Positions 5,551-14,214 of a stretch of DNA of 28,788 bases are shown one piece after another. Origin of the DNA: Burkholderiaceae bacterium (lineage in GTDB: Bacteria; Pseudomonadota; Gammaproteobacteria; Burkholderiales; Burkholderiaceae_C); contig JALOSD010000019.1 of the NCBI GenBank assembly GCA_025458585.1, positions 1-28,788 on the forward strand. Reading direction: 5' to 3'. Below the pieces are notes generated by a model that was not told the origin of the DNA, ran no database searches, and worked only from the letters and a program-made list of their open reading frames with translations. A program made the position numbers and the translations under genes. Numbering within the stretch: position 1 is the stretch's first letter; every line of letters begins with the position of its first letter.

Positions 5551-7650
5551 TCAGGCCTTCAGATAGTCGTGCCGCGCGCCGAGCCAGCGCTGCACGTGGG
5601 CGCGCGCGGCGGCCGGGTCGGCGTCGAGCAGGCGCGGCGCGGCGCGGCGCGCCTGCTGCAGCAGCGGCTCGTCGGCGGCGAGGTCGGCGAAGCGCAGCAG
5701 CGCGTCGCCGCTCTGGCGCGCGCCCATGAACTCGCCGGGGCCGCGGATCGCGAGGTCGCGGCGCGCGATCTCGAAGCCGTCGGTCGTCTCGGCCATCGCG
5801 CGCAGCCGCTGCTTGCCGGTCTGCGACAGCGGCGGCGTGTACAGCAGCACGCACACGCTGGCGACGGCGCCGCGGCCGACGCGCCCGCGCAGCTGGTGCA
5901 GCTGCGCGAGGCCGAAGCGCTCGGCGTGCTCGACCACCATCAGGCTGGCGTTCGGCACGTCGACGCCGACCTCGATCACCGTCGTGGCCACGAGCACCGC
6001 CATCTGCCCGCCCGTGAACAGCGACATCGCGGCCGCCTTCTCGGCCGCCGGCATGCGCCCGTGCAGCAGGCCGACCATCACGGCCGGCATCGCGGCGGCG
6101 AGCTGGGCGTGGGTCTCGGTGGCGTGACGCAGGTCGACGTGCTCCGACTCCTCGACCAGCGGGCACACCCAGTAGACCTGGCGCCCATGCGCGACCTCGT
6201 CGCGGATGCGCGCGATGACGTCGTCGCGCCGCGTGTCGGCGAACACCTTCGTGACGACCGGCGTGCGCCCGGGCGGCAGTTCGTCGATCGTGCTGACGGC
6301 GAGGTCGGCGTAGTACGTCATCGCGAGCGTGCGCGGGATCGGCGTCGCGCTCATCATCAGCAGGTGCGGCTCGAGGCGCTCGCCCGGGGTGTCGGCCGGT
6401 GCCGCGTCGTCGAGCTTGCGGCGTAGCGCCAGGCGCTGCGCGACGCCGAAGCGGTGCTGCTCGTCGACGATCGCCAGGCCCAGGCGGGCGAATGCGACGT
6501 CGTGCTGGATCACGGCGTGCGTGCCGACGACGAGCCGGACCTGGCCGCTCGCGATGCGCGCGAGCCGCTCTTGCCGCGCGCGGCCACGGCGGCTGCCGGC
6601 GAGCCACGCCACCTCGACGCCCAGCGGCTCGAGCCACTGCACGAGCTTGCCGAAGTGCTGCTCGGCGAGGATCTCGGTGGGCGCCATCAGCGCGCACTGC
6701 CAGCCGGCGTCGATCGCCACCGCCGCCGCGAGCGCGGCGACCACCGTCTTGCCCGAGCCGACGTCGCCCTGCAGCAGGCGGTGCATCGGCTGGGCACGCG
6801 CGAGGTCGGCCGCGATCTCGTCGGCCACGCGCCGCTGCGCCGCCGTCAGCGCGAACGGCAGCGCCGCGAGCAGCCGCTCGGGCAGGCCGCCCGGCGCGGC
6901 GCGTAGCACCGGCGCGGCGAGGGCCGCGCGCTCGCGCCGCGCCATCAGCTGCGACAGCTGCTGCGCGAGCAGTTCGTCGAACTTCAACCGCCGCCAGGCC
7001 GGGTGGCTGCGGTCGTCGAGCTGGGCGAGCGGGGCGCCCGGCGGCGGGTGGTGCAGGAACGCGAGCGCCTCGCGCAGCGGCGGCAGGCCCGGCGGCCACT
7101 CGGCACGCCGTGTGGCCTCGGGCCAGAGCTCGTCGAGCGGCGCGCGGTGAAGCGCGCCCGCCACCGCCTTGCGCAGGTATGCCTGCGGCAGCGCCGCCGT
7201 CGTCGGGTAGACCGGCGTCAGCGCGCTCGGCAGCGGCGTCTCGTCGTCGACGACGCGCACCGTGGGGTGCACCATCTCGCGGCCGAACAGGCCGCCGCGC
7301 ACCTCGCCGCGTACGCGCAGGCGCCGCCCGACGGCAAGCGCCTTCTGCTGCGCCGGGTAGAAGTGCAGGAAGCGCAGCACGAACTCGCCGCCGGCATCGG
7401 CGAGGCGCACGACGAGCTGGCGGCGCGCGCGCGCCTCGACGCGGCTGTCACGCACGACGCCTTCGACCTGCACCGTCGCGCCCGGGCGCGCCTGCGCGAT
7501 CGGCACGACGCGCGTCTCGTCCTCGTAGCGCAGCGGCAGGTGCAGCGCGAGATCGACGTCGCGCACGAGGCCGAGCTTGTCGAGGGCGCGCTGCGGGCCG
7601 CTCTTGCCCCGGGGCGTCGGCGGGGTGTCCGGCGGGGCACGGTCGGGCAT
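5551..7650 (-). CDS. recG: ATP-dependent DNA helicase RecG
   Basis: Encodes 699 residues, normal length. RecG reverses stalled replication forks and branch-migrates Holliday junctions. An OB-fold wedge domain fills roughly residues 55-150 (VQVEGVVRDSRVE, then FVLRFLHFYPAQQ). Walker A is GDVGSGKT near residue 295, the DEQH box (IVDEQHRFGVAQR) is near 393, SATPIPRTL follows, and motif VI is QLRGRVGRG near 587. The C-terminal TRG region is intact. It is divergent from queA across 53 bases and heads the leftward group with oxyR and dps; the recG-oxyR pairing is common in betaproteobacteria. Long open frames antisense to it come from GC-rich third positions. Confidence 0.97.
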   Translation of the reverse strand: MPDRAPPDTPPTPRGKSGPQRALDKLGLVRDVDLALHLPLRYEDETRVVPIAQARPGATVQVEGVVRDSRVEARARRQLVVRLADAGGEFVLRFLHFYPAQQKALAVGRRLRVRGEVRGGLFGREMVHPTVRVVDDETPLPSALTPVYPTTAALPQAYLRKAVAGALHRAPLDELWPEATRRAEWPPGLPPLREALAFLHHPPPGAPLAQLDDRSHPAWRRLKFDELLAQQLSQLMARRERAALAAPVLRAAPGGLPERLLAALPFALTAAQRRVADEIAADLARAQPMHRLLQGDVGSGKTVVAALAAAVAIDAGWQCALMAPTEILAEQHFGKLVQWLEPLGVEVAWLAGSRRGRARQERLARIASGQVRLVVGTHAVIQHDVAFARLGLAIVDEQHRFGVAQRLALRRKLDDAAPADTPGERLEPHLLMMSATPIPRTLAMTYYADLAVSTIDELPPGRTPVVTKVFADTRRDDVIARIRDEVAHGRQVYWVCPLVEESEHVDLRHATETHAQLAAAMPAVMVGLLHGRMPAAEKAAAMSLFTGGQMAVLVATTVIEVGVDVPNASLMVVEHAERFGLAQLHQLRGRVGRGAVASVCVLLYTPPLSQTGKQRLRAMAETTDGFEIARRDLAIRGPGEFMGARQSGDALLRFADLAADEPLLQQARRAAPRLLDADPAAARAHVQRWLGARHDYLKA

Positions 7651-7703
7651 GGAACAATTCTGGCGCCGTACGGGTCCTTCCAGGCCGGTCCAGCCTGCAA
7701 GCC

Positions 7704-8741
7704 ATGACGACGCGTCCGTACACCCTCAGCGACTTCGACTTCGCGCTGCCGCCCGAGCTCGTGGCGCAGCACCCGGCCGCGCAGCGCAGCGCGTCGCGCC
7801 TGCTCGACGGGCGCGGCGCGACGCCGGTCGACCGCGTGTTCCGCGACCTGCCGGCGCTGCTCGAGCCGGGCGACCTGCTCGTGTTCAACGACACGCGCGT
7901 GATCAAGGCGCGCCTGTTCGGCGAGAAGCCCACCGGCGGTGCCGTCGAGGCACTGATCGAGCGCGTGCTGCCCGGTCACGACGTGCTGGCCCAGCTGCGC
8001 GCGAGCAAGTCGCCCAAGCCCGGCTCGACGATCCGCTTCGCCGGCGCGTTCGACGCCGAGGTGCTCGGCCGCGAGGGTCCGGACGCGTCGCTGTTCCGGC
8101 TGCGCTTCCCGTCGGAGCCGCTCGCGCTGCTCGACGCGCACGGCCACGTGCCGCTGCCGCCGTACATCACGCACCCCGACACCGCCGAGGACGCGCAGCG
8201 CTACCAGACCGTGTTCGCGCGCCGCCCCGGCGCGGTGGCGGCACCCACCGCGTCGCTGCACTTCGACGAGATCGTGCTCGCCGCGCTCGAGACGCGTGGC
8301 GTCAAGCGCGCCGCGGTCACGCTGCACGTGGGCGCGGGCACGTTCCAGCCCGTGCGCACCGACTCGATCGCCGAGCATCGCATGCACAGCGAGTGGTACG
8401 AGGTGAGCCCGGCCGCGGTCGAGGCGGTCGAGGCCACGCGCGCCGCGGGCGGGCGTATCGTCGCGGCCGGCACGACGACGCTGCGTGCGCTCGAGTCGGC
8501 GGCGCTCGCCGGCCGGCTCGAAGCCGGCGCGCGCGAGACCGACATCTTCATCACACCGGGCTTCACGTTCCGCGCCGTCGACCTGCTGATCACCAACTTC
8601 CACCTGCCCAAGAGCACGCTGATGATGCTGGTGGCCGCGTTCGCCGGCTACGAGCACGTGATGGCGCTGTACCGCCACGGCGTGGAGGCGAGGTACCGCT
8701 TCTTCAGCTACGGCGACGCGATGCTGCTCGCCCGCGGCTGA
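7704..8741 (+). CDS. queA: S-adenosylmethionine:tRNA ribosyltransferase-isomerase QueA
   Basis: Encodes 345 residues. QueA transfers and isomerises the ribosyl part of S-adenosylmethionine onto preQ1 in tRNA, making epoxyqueuosine. Family landmarks: the start TLSDFDFALPPELVAQHPA, LLVFNDTRVIKARLFG, PLPPYITH, YQTVFARRPGAVAAPTASLH, then VTLHVGAGTFQPVR, HSEWYEV, GTTTLRALES and the end LLITNFHLPKSTLMMLVAAF. The ATG at 7704 starts the conserved sequence; the open frame extends far upstream but runs antisense to recG. It precedes tgt by 199 bases in the same direction. I see no preQ1 riboswitch in the 53-base spacer. Confidence 0.96.
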   Translation: MTTRPYTLSDFDFALPPELVAQHPAAQRSASRLLDGRGATPVDRVFRDLPALLEPGDLLVFNDTRVIKARLFGEKPTGGAVEALIERVLPGHDVLAQLRASKSPKPGSTIRFAGAFDAEVLGREGPDASLFRLRFPSEPLALLDAHGHVPLPPYITHPDTAEDAQRYQTVFARRPGAVAAPTASLHFDEIVLAALETRGVKRAAVTLHVGAGTFQPVRTDSIAEHRMHSEWYEVSPAAVEAVEATRAAGGRIVAAGTTTLRALESAALAGRLEAGARETDIFITPGFTFRAVDLLITNFHLPKSTLMMLVAAFAGYEHVMALYRHGVEARYRFFSYGDAMLLARG

Positions 8742-8940
8742 GGCCCCGTGCTTCGACGGCCGCGACGGGCGCTGGGATTCGGCTCCACTGCGGTCTTCGA
8801 GCCTGGGCCGGAGCACGTACGCCCGGGCCGCGCGCCACGCTCGGCGCCTCGCAGGCGGCACCTCGCCAGCGGCCGCAACCGGCCCGAAACGCGCGCTCCA
8901 CCCGTACGTCAGAAGCAAGGCCGCAGCGACAATCCCTCGC

Positions 8941-10083
8941 ATGCTGCGCTTCGAGATCCTCGCCACCGACGGCCACGCACGCCGCGGGCGGCTCACGCTG
9001 AACCACGGCGTCGTCGAGACGCCTCAGTTCATGCCGGTAGGCACCTACGGCACCGTCAAGGGCGTGCTGCCGCGCGACCTCGAGGCGATGGGCGCGCAGA
9101 TCATCCTCGGCAACACGTTCCACCTGTGGATGCGCCCGGGCCTGGACGTGGTGCGCACCTTCGGCGGCCTGCACCGCTTCGAGGGCTGGAGCCGGCCGAT
9201 CCTGACCGACAGCGGCGGCTTCCAGGTCTGGAGCCTGGGCGGCGCCGACGGCAAGGGGCGCAAGATCACCGAGGAAGGCGTGCACTTCGCGTCGCCCGTC
9301 AACGGCGACAAGCTGTTCCTCACGCCCGAGCTCAGCATGCAGATCCAGACGGTGCTGAACTCCGACATCGTGATGCAGTTCGACGAGTGCACGCCGTACG
9401 AGACCGCGGGCCACGTGACGACCGAGCACGAGGCGCGCGCGTCGATGGAACTGAGCCTGCGCTGGGCCAGGCGCTCGCAGGCCGAGTTCGAGCGGCTGGG
9501 CAACCCGAACGCGCTGTTCGGCATCGTGCAGGGCGGCATGTACGAGACCCTGCGCGAGGCGTCGGCGGCGGCGCTGGACGACCTCGACCTGCCCGGCTAC
9601 GCGATCGGCGGCGTCAGCGTCGGCGAGCCGAAGGAGGACATGCGCCGCCTCGTCGCGCACACGCCGCACCGGCTGCCGGTGCACAAGCCTCGCTACCTGA
9701 TGGGCGTGGGCACGCCCGAGGACCTCGTCGACGGCGTCGCGCACGGCGTCGACCTGTTCGACTGCGTGATGCCCACGCGCAACGCGCGCAACGGCCACCT
9801 GTTCACGCGCTTCGGCGACCTGAAGATCCGCAACGCGAAGCACAAGACCGATGCGCGCCCGCTCGACGAGACGTGCACCTGCTACACCTGCGCGAACTTC
9901 AGCCGCGCCTACCTGCACCACCTCGACCGCTGCGGCGAGATGCTGGGGCCGATGCTCGCCAGCCTCCACAACCTGCACTACTACCTGAGCCTGATGCGCG
10001 AGGTGCGCGCCGCGCTCGACGCCGGCACCTTCGCCGACTTCCGCGCGCGTTTCGCCGCCGAGCGCGCGCGCGGCGTCGACTGA
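8941..10083 (+). CDS. tgt: tRNA-guanine transglycosylase Tgt
   Basis: Encodes 380 residues. Tgt exchanges guanine 34 of tRNAs for Asp, Asn, His and Tyr with preQ1, the step before QueA. Seen: PQFMPVGTYGTVKGV, the substrate Asp in ILTDSGGFQVWSL, FGIVQGGMY, YAIGGVSVGEPKE, the nucleophile Asp in DLFDCVMPTRNARNG and the zinc site CTCYTC...YLHHL (Cys-x-Cys-x2-Cys and His). The length is normal. It follows queA by 199 bases without a clear terminator between, so the two may be cotranscribed or tgt may have its own promoter. The spacer has no recognisable gene. Confidence 0.97.
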   Translation: MLRFEILATDGHARRGRLTLNHGVVETPQFMPVGTYGTVKGVLPRDLEAMGAQIILGNTFHLWMRPGLDVVRTFGGLHRFEGWSRPILTDSGGFQVWSLGGADGKGRKITEEGVHFASPVNGDKLFLTPELSMQIQTVLNSDIVMQFDECTPYETAGHVTTEHEARASMELSLRWARRSQAEFERLGNPNALFGIVQGGMYETLREASAAALDDLDLPGYAIGGVSVGEPKEDMRRLVAHTPHRLPVHKPRYLMGVGTPEDLVDGVAHGVDLFDCVMPTRNARNGHLFTRFGDLKIRNAKHKTDARPLDETCTCYTCANFSRAYLHHLDRCGEMLGPMLASLHNLHYYLSLMREVRAALDAGTFADFRARFAAERARGVD

Positions 10084-10120
10084 ACGACGGCCCGAAGGCG
10101 ACCGGCTCGGCCGCGGCGCC

Positions 10121-12040
10121 TCAGGTGCCGATCAGGCCGCCGTCGGCCTTTCGGATCACGACGGTGGCGCTACGCGGCCGGCCGTCGGGGCGTAAGTCGG
10201 GCCAGTTGCTGTGGCGCCGCGGGTTCGCCGGGTCGCTGCGTTCGCTCGGGGCCTCGCCCGGGTGCTGGACGTTGACGAACATCGTGCGCCCGTCGGGCGT
10301 GGCGGTGGCGCCGGTGATCTCGCAGCCCGGCGGGCCGACGAGGAAGCGGCGGATCTCGCCGGTGCGCGGGTCGGCGGCGAGCATCTGGTTGTTGCCCAGC
10401 CGCGCGAGGTCGCCGCGGCCCATCGCCGACGTGCTCATGTCGGTCTGGATCCACAGCACGCCGCGCGCGTCGACCCACAGCCCGTCGGGGCACGCGAACG
10501 CGTCGCCGTTGACGTTGCCCTTCGCGTCGGCGCGCTCGTTGGCCGGGTCGCCGGCGAGCACGAAGTGGTTCCACTGGAACGTGACGGCATCGAAGTCGCC
10601 GTCCTCCTTCCAGCGGATGATGTGGCCCGTCGTGTTGTTCGCGCGCGGGTTCGCGGCATCGACGGCGGGCTGGCCGGCGGCGCCGCGCTGGCTGTTGTTC
10701 GTCAGCGCACAGTAGACCCAGCCGTCGCGGTCGACGTCGATCCACTCGGGGCGGTCCATCTTCGTCGCGCGCAGCAGGTCGCTCGCCTGCCGTGCCTTCA
10801 CGAGCACCTCGCCCTGGTCGGCGAAGCCCTGCTCGGCGGTCAGCGGCCGGCGGCCGTGCACGAGCGGCAGCCAGCGGCCGTTGCCGTCGGCGTCGAAGCG
10901 CGCGACGTGCAGCGTGCCGTGGTCGAGCAGCTCGCGGTTGGCGCCCAAGCCGCCGGGACGGATGCGGTCGCGGCTGACGAACTTGTAGATGTACTCGAAG
11001 CGCGCGTCCTCGCCCATGTAGACGACCGCGCGCGCGTCCTTCGTCACCGCCACCGTCGCGCCCTCGTGCGCGGCGCGGCCGAGCGCGGTGCGCTTGACCG
11101 GTGTCGACGTCGGGTCCAGCGGGTCGATCTCGACGACCCAGCCGAAGCGGTTCGGCTCGTTCGGGCGCCGGCCGGCGTCGAAGCGCTCGTCGAACTCGTG
11201 CCAGCGGAAGAAGCTCGGCGCGGTGCTGGGGCGCAGGCCCCAGCGGCGCTCGTGCGCGTCGGGCTGCTCGGGGCCCTTGAAGTAGAAGACGAAGTTCTCC
11301 TCGCAGGTCAGCACCGTGCCCCAAGGCGTCTTGCCGCTCGCGCAGTTGTTGAGCGTGCCGAGCACGACGGTGCCCGCCGGGTCCGCGGCGGTGCGCATCA
11401 GGGCGTGGCCGGCCGCCGGCCCGGCGATCGCGCACGGCGTGAATGCCGTGATGCGCCGCGCGTGGCGCGACGGCAGCACCTGCCGCCAGCGGCCGTCGCG
11501 CCACTCGACCTCGATCACCGAGACGCCGTGCGCGGCCTGCGCCTTGCGCACCTTCTCGGCGCCCCAGGTCGCCAAGCCGTCGGGGTGCAGCAGGCCGTCG
11601 TCGACGTATTCGTGGTTAATCACGAGCAGACCACGGCGGCTGCCGTCGAGCGCGACGTAGTGCAGGCCGTCGTGGTGCATCCCGATCTGCAGCGCCTGCT
11701 CGGCGGCGGTGTGGCCGGCGTCGAAGCGGAACGCCGGCATCGCACCGGCGACGCCCACTGGCTCGCCCCACGCGGCGACGACCTGCGTCACGTAGCCTTC
11801 GGGCACGGTCACCGCGTCGGCGGTCGACACCGGCACGCCCTTGAAGCCGAGCAGCGGCTGCGCGCCGGCAGCCGTCGCGCAGCCGGCGAGCGTGCCGACG
11901 CCCAGCGGCGCGAGCAGCCCACCGACGGCGGCACCGAGGCCGCCCCTGAGCACTGTGCGCCGCGCCGGGTCCGACACGTCGTGGATGCTCGGGTTGGACG
12001 AGCGGTTGCTGTCCTCCATCGTCGCGAAGTCCTTGGCCAT
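10121..12040 (-). CDS. phoX: PhoX-family (DUF839) alkaline phosphatase, Tat-exported
   Basis: Encodes 639 residues. PhoX enzymes are Ca/Fe-dependent phosphatases that release phosphate from organic esters outside the cytoplasm. The N-terminus SNPSIHDVSDPARRTVLRGG carries a twin-arginine motif, then a hydrophobic stretch and TLAGC, which fits a lipobox, so it may be a Tat-exported lipoprotein. DUF839 landmarks: LLVINHEYVDDGLLHPDG, TPWGTVLTCEENFVFYF, YMGEDARFEYIYKFVS, EWIDVDRDGWVYCALTNN, FACPDGLWVDARGVLWIQTD and the end NVQHPGE. The start lies 6 bases after the CoA-transferase stop, so the two form an operon. The phosphatase role is by family. Many DUF839 proteins are untested, so the symbol is tentative. 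No Pho box was identified. Confidence 0.85.
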   Translation of the reverse strand: MAKDFATMEDSNRSSNPSIHDVSDPARRTVLRGGLGAAVGGLLAPLGVGTLAGCATAAGAQPLLGFKGVPVSTADAVTVPEGYVTQVVAAWGEPVGVAGAMPAFRFDAGHTAAEQALQIGMHHDGLHYVALDGSRRGLLVINHEYVDDGLLHPDGLATWGAEKVRKAQAAHGVSVIEVEWRDGRWRQVLPSRHARRITAFTPCAIAGPAAGHALMRTAADPAGTVVLGTLNNCASGKTPWGTVLTCEENFVFYFKGPEQPDAHERRWGLRPSTAPSFFRWHEFDERFDAGRRPNEPNRFGWVVEIDPLDPTSTPVKRTALGRAAHEGATVAVTKDARAVVYMGEDARFEYIYKFVSRDRIRPGGLGANRELLDHGTLHVARFDADGNGRWLPLVHGRRPLTAEQGFADQGEVLVKARQASDLLRATKMDRPEWIDVDRDGWVYCALTNNSQRGAAGQPAVDAANPRANNTTGHIIRWKEDGDFDAVTFQWNHFVLAGDPANERADAKGNVNGDAFACPDGLWVDARGVLWIQTDMSTSAMGRGDLARLGNNQMLAADPRTGEIRRFLVGPPGCEITGATATPDGRTMFVNVQHPGEAPSERSDPANPRRHSNWPDLRPDGRPRSATVVIRKADGGLIGT

Positions 12041-12046
12041 CGGCGC

Positions 12047-13234
12047 CTACTCCTTCTTTCGGTCGAGGCTCCCGAGCACGGCGTCGGTATGTTCGCCGAG
12101 CGACGGAGCCAGCGCACCGATCGTCCCCGGCGTGCGTGACAGTTTCGGGACGACGCCCGGCACGTCGAGGCCGAGCCCGTCGGGCAGCGTGACGCGCTCG
12201 ATCATGCGGCGCGCGCGGTAGTGCGGGTCGGCGGCGATGTCGGCCACGGTGTAGATGCGCCCGACCGGCACGCTCGCCGCCTGCAGGGCGGCGACGACGT
12301 CGGCCACCAGGCGCATCGACGTCCAGGCCTCGATCGCGGCGTCGATCTCGGCCACGCGCGGCACCCGCCCGGCGTTGGTCGCCAGCCCCGGGTCGTCGGC
12401 CAGGTCGGGCCGGCCGACGGCGTGCATCAGGCGCTTGAAGATCGAGTCGCCGTTGCCGCCGATCACGACCCTGCCGTCGGCGCAGCGGTAGGCGTTCGAC
12501 GGCGCGATGCCCGGCAGCGCCGCGCCGGCCGGCTGGCGCACGGCGGCGAACGCGCTGTACTCGGGCAGCAGGCTTTCCATGCAGTTGAACACCGACTCGT
12601 ACAGCGCGACGTCGACCACCTGGCCGCGCCCCTTGGGCGCCTGCGGCGACACGTCGCGCGCGCGCGCCTGCAGCGCCAGCAGCACGCCGATCACGCCGTG
12701 CAGCGCGGCCAGCGTGTCGCCCAGGCTGACGCCGGCGCGCACCGGCGCGCGGCCCGGCTCGCCCATCAGGTGGCGCAAGCCCCCCATCGCCTCGGCCACC
12801 ACGGCGAAGCCGGGCAGGTCGCGGTACGGGCCGCTCTGCCCGTAGCCGCTGATGCGCAGCATGACGAGGCCCGGGTTGGCCGCGGCGAGCGCGTCGTAGC
12901 CCAGGCCCCACTTCTCCATCGTGCCGGGCTTGAAGTTCTCGACCAGCACGTCGCACTCGGCGGCGAGCGTGCGCACGGCGGCACGGCCCTCGTCGGTGCG
13001 CAGGTCGAGCACGACGCTTTGCTTGCCGCGGCTTTGCACCTGCCACCACACGCTGGTGCCGTCGTGCAGCAGTCGCCACTGGCGCAGCGGGTCGCCGTCG
13101 GGCGGCTCGACCTTGATCACGTCGGCACCGAAGTCGGCGAGCGTCTTGCCGACGAACGGGCCGGCGATCAGCTGGCCGAGTTCGAGCACCTTGAGGCCGG
13201 CCAGCGGCGGGGCAGCGGGCGATGCAGTGTCCAT
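12047..13234 (-). CDS. CaiB/BaiF family III CoA-transferase
   Basis: Encodes 395 residues, normal for class III CoA-transferases, which move CoA between carboxylic acids through an aspartyl anhydride. The N-terminus GLKVLELGQLIAGPFVGKTL, then LADFGADVIKVEPPDGDPLR, is diagnostic. The catalytic Asp is in AGVSLGDTLAALHG. NFKPGTMEKWGLGYDAL and the late PVGRIYTVADIAADPHYRAR also match. The substrate cannot be read from the sequence; succinate- or formyl-CoA-type donors are typical. It is the upstream gene of a pair with the PhoX-like gene (6-base gap), an unexpected partner. Confidence 0.9.
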   Translation of the reverse strand: MDTASPAAPPLAGLKVLELGQLIAGPFVGKTLADFGADVIKVEPPDGDPLRQWRLLHDGTSVWWQVQSRGKQSVVLDLRTDEGRAAVRTLAAECDVLVENFKPGTMEKWGLGYDALAAANPGLVMLRISGYGQSGPYRDLPGFAVVAEAMGGLRHLMGEPGRAPVRAGVSLGDTLAALHGVIGVLLALQARARDVSPQAPKGRGQVVDVALYESVFNCMESLLPEYSAFAAVRQPAGAALPGIAPSNAYRCADGRVVIGGNGDSIFKRLMHAVGRPDLADDPGLATNAGRVPRVAEIDAAIEAWTSMRLVADVVAALQAASVPVGRIYTVADIAADPHYRARRMIERVTLPDGLGLDVPGVVPKLSRTPGTIGALAPSLGEHTDAVLGSLDRKKE

Positions 13235-13270
13235 GCGGCGATGGTACGCAGACCGCCGCGGCGCGCAGCG

Positions 13271-14122
13271 TCAGCCGCCGGCCTGCTCGAGCTCGAATCG
13301 CGCGCCGTCGTACTGGCCGAGCCGCTGCGCCAGCACCGGCAGCGCCTGCGCCAGCGCCGCGTGCAGCGTGTGCGGCGGGTTGACGACGAACATGCCGCTG
13401 CCGGTCATGCCGAAGCCGCCGGGCTGCGGCGGCGCGACGTGCAGCGTCGCGTGCAGCCAGCCCTTGGGCGCGTCCTTCGCCGCGGCCTTCAGCCGCCGCG
13501 GCAGCTGCGCCGCCTCGACGAGCTGCACCTGCGGGTGCCACACCAGCACGGTGCCGGTGGCGAAGCGCTGCAGCGCCTCGCGCAGCGCGGCGACGACACG
13601 CGCGTAGTCGGTCTTGAGCTCGTAGCTCGGGTCGATCAGCACCACGCCGCGGCGCGACGGCGGCGGCAGTTCCTTGGCCAGCGCGGCGAAGCCGTCGGCC
13701 ATCGCCACCGCGGTGTGCGCCCGCTCGCCGAGGTACGCGGCGACGATGCGGTGGTCGGTGGGGTGGAGCTCGAACAGGCGCAACCGGTCGCCGGGGCGCA
13801 GCAGCATCTGCGCGAAGGCTGGCGAGCCGGGGTACTGGGCGAGCGCGCCGCCGCCGTTGAACGCGCGAACCAGCGCGACGTAGTCGGCCAGCGGTGGCGG
13901 CAGGTCGGCGGCACCCCACAGCGGCTCGATGCCGCCGTGGTACTCGCCCTTCTTCTGCGCGTAGCCGCTGGCCAGCGCGTAGCCGCCGGCGCCGGCGTGC
14001 GTGTCGACGAGCGTGAACGCCTTGTCCTTCTGTGCCATCCAGCGCAGCACGTGCACGAGCACGACGTGCTTGAGCACGTCGGCGTGGTTGCCGGCGTGGA
14101 AGGCGTGGCGGTAGGCGAGCAT
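13271..14122 (-). CDS. rlmJ: 23S rRNA (adenine-2030-N6)-methyltransferase RlmJ
   Basis: Encodes 283 residues. The N-terminus MLAYRHAFHAGNHADVLKHV is nearly invariant in RlmJ, so I start at ATG 14122 and not at 14143. The SAM-binding segment is FTLVDTHAGAGGYAL. The amino-methyltransferase motif IV reads VVLIDPSYELK, DPSY where E. coli has DPPY; Ser occurs at this position in related enzymes and should keep activity. The end has MTGSGMFVVNPPHTL. RlmJ methylates A2030 of 23S rRNA. It is divergent from the flavin oxidoreductase across 92 bases. Confidence 0.95.
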   Translation of the reverse strand: MLAYRHAFHAGNHADVLKHVVLVHVLRWMAQKDKAFTLVDTHAGAGGYALASGYAQKKGEYHGGIEPLWGAADLPPPLADYVALVRAFNGGGALAQYPGSPAFAQMLLRPGDRLRLFELHPTDHRIVAAYLGERAHTAVAMADGFAALAKELPPPSRRGVVLIDPSYELKTDYARVVAALREALQRFATGTVLVWHPQVQLVEAAQLPRRLKAAAKDAPKGWLHATLHVAPPQPGGFGMTGSGMFVVNPPHTLHAALAQALPVLAQRLGQYDGARFELEQAGG

Positions 14123-14214
14123 GGCGCATTGTCGCGGCAGCATCGCGCAGGCGACGTCATGCGGGCGGCGTGTCGCGTACCCTTTGGGGTTTGCCGCTCA
14201 CCTCCCGCGACACC

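Noticed and set aside
4747..6426. Long plus-strand open frame opposite oxyR and recG
   Set aside because: GC-rich third positions keep the antisense frame open; the product is Arg/His/Ala-rich with no family pattern, while oxyR and recG show full motifs.
4904..7099. 731-codon minus frame overlapping recG and oxyR
   Set aside because: Out-of-frame reading of the same strand, low-complexity Arg/Ala composition.
6399..7703. Upstream extension of the queA frame
   Set aside because: The open frame runs antisense through recG; QueA similarity starts at ATG 7704.
7651..7703. preQ1 riboswitch before queA
   Set aside because: The spacer is only 53 bases and shows no preQ1 aptamer pattern; none is evident before tgt either.
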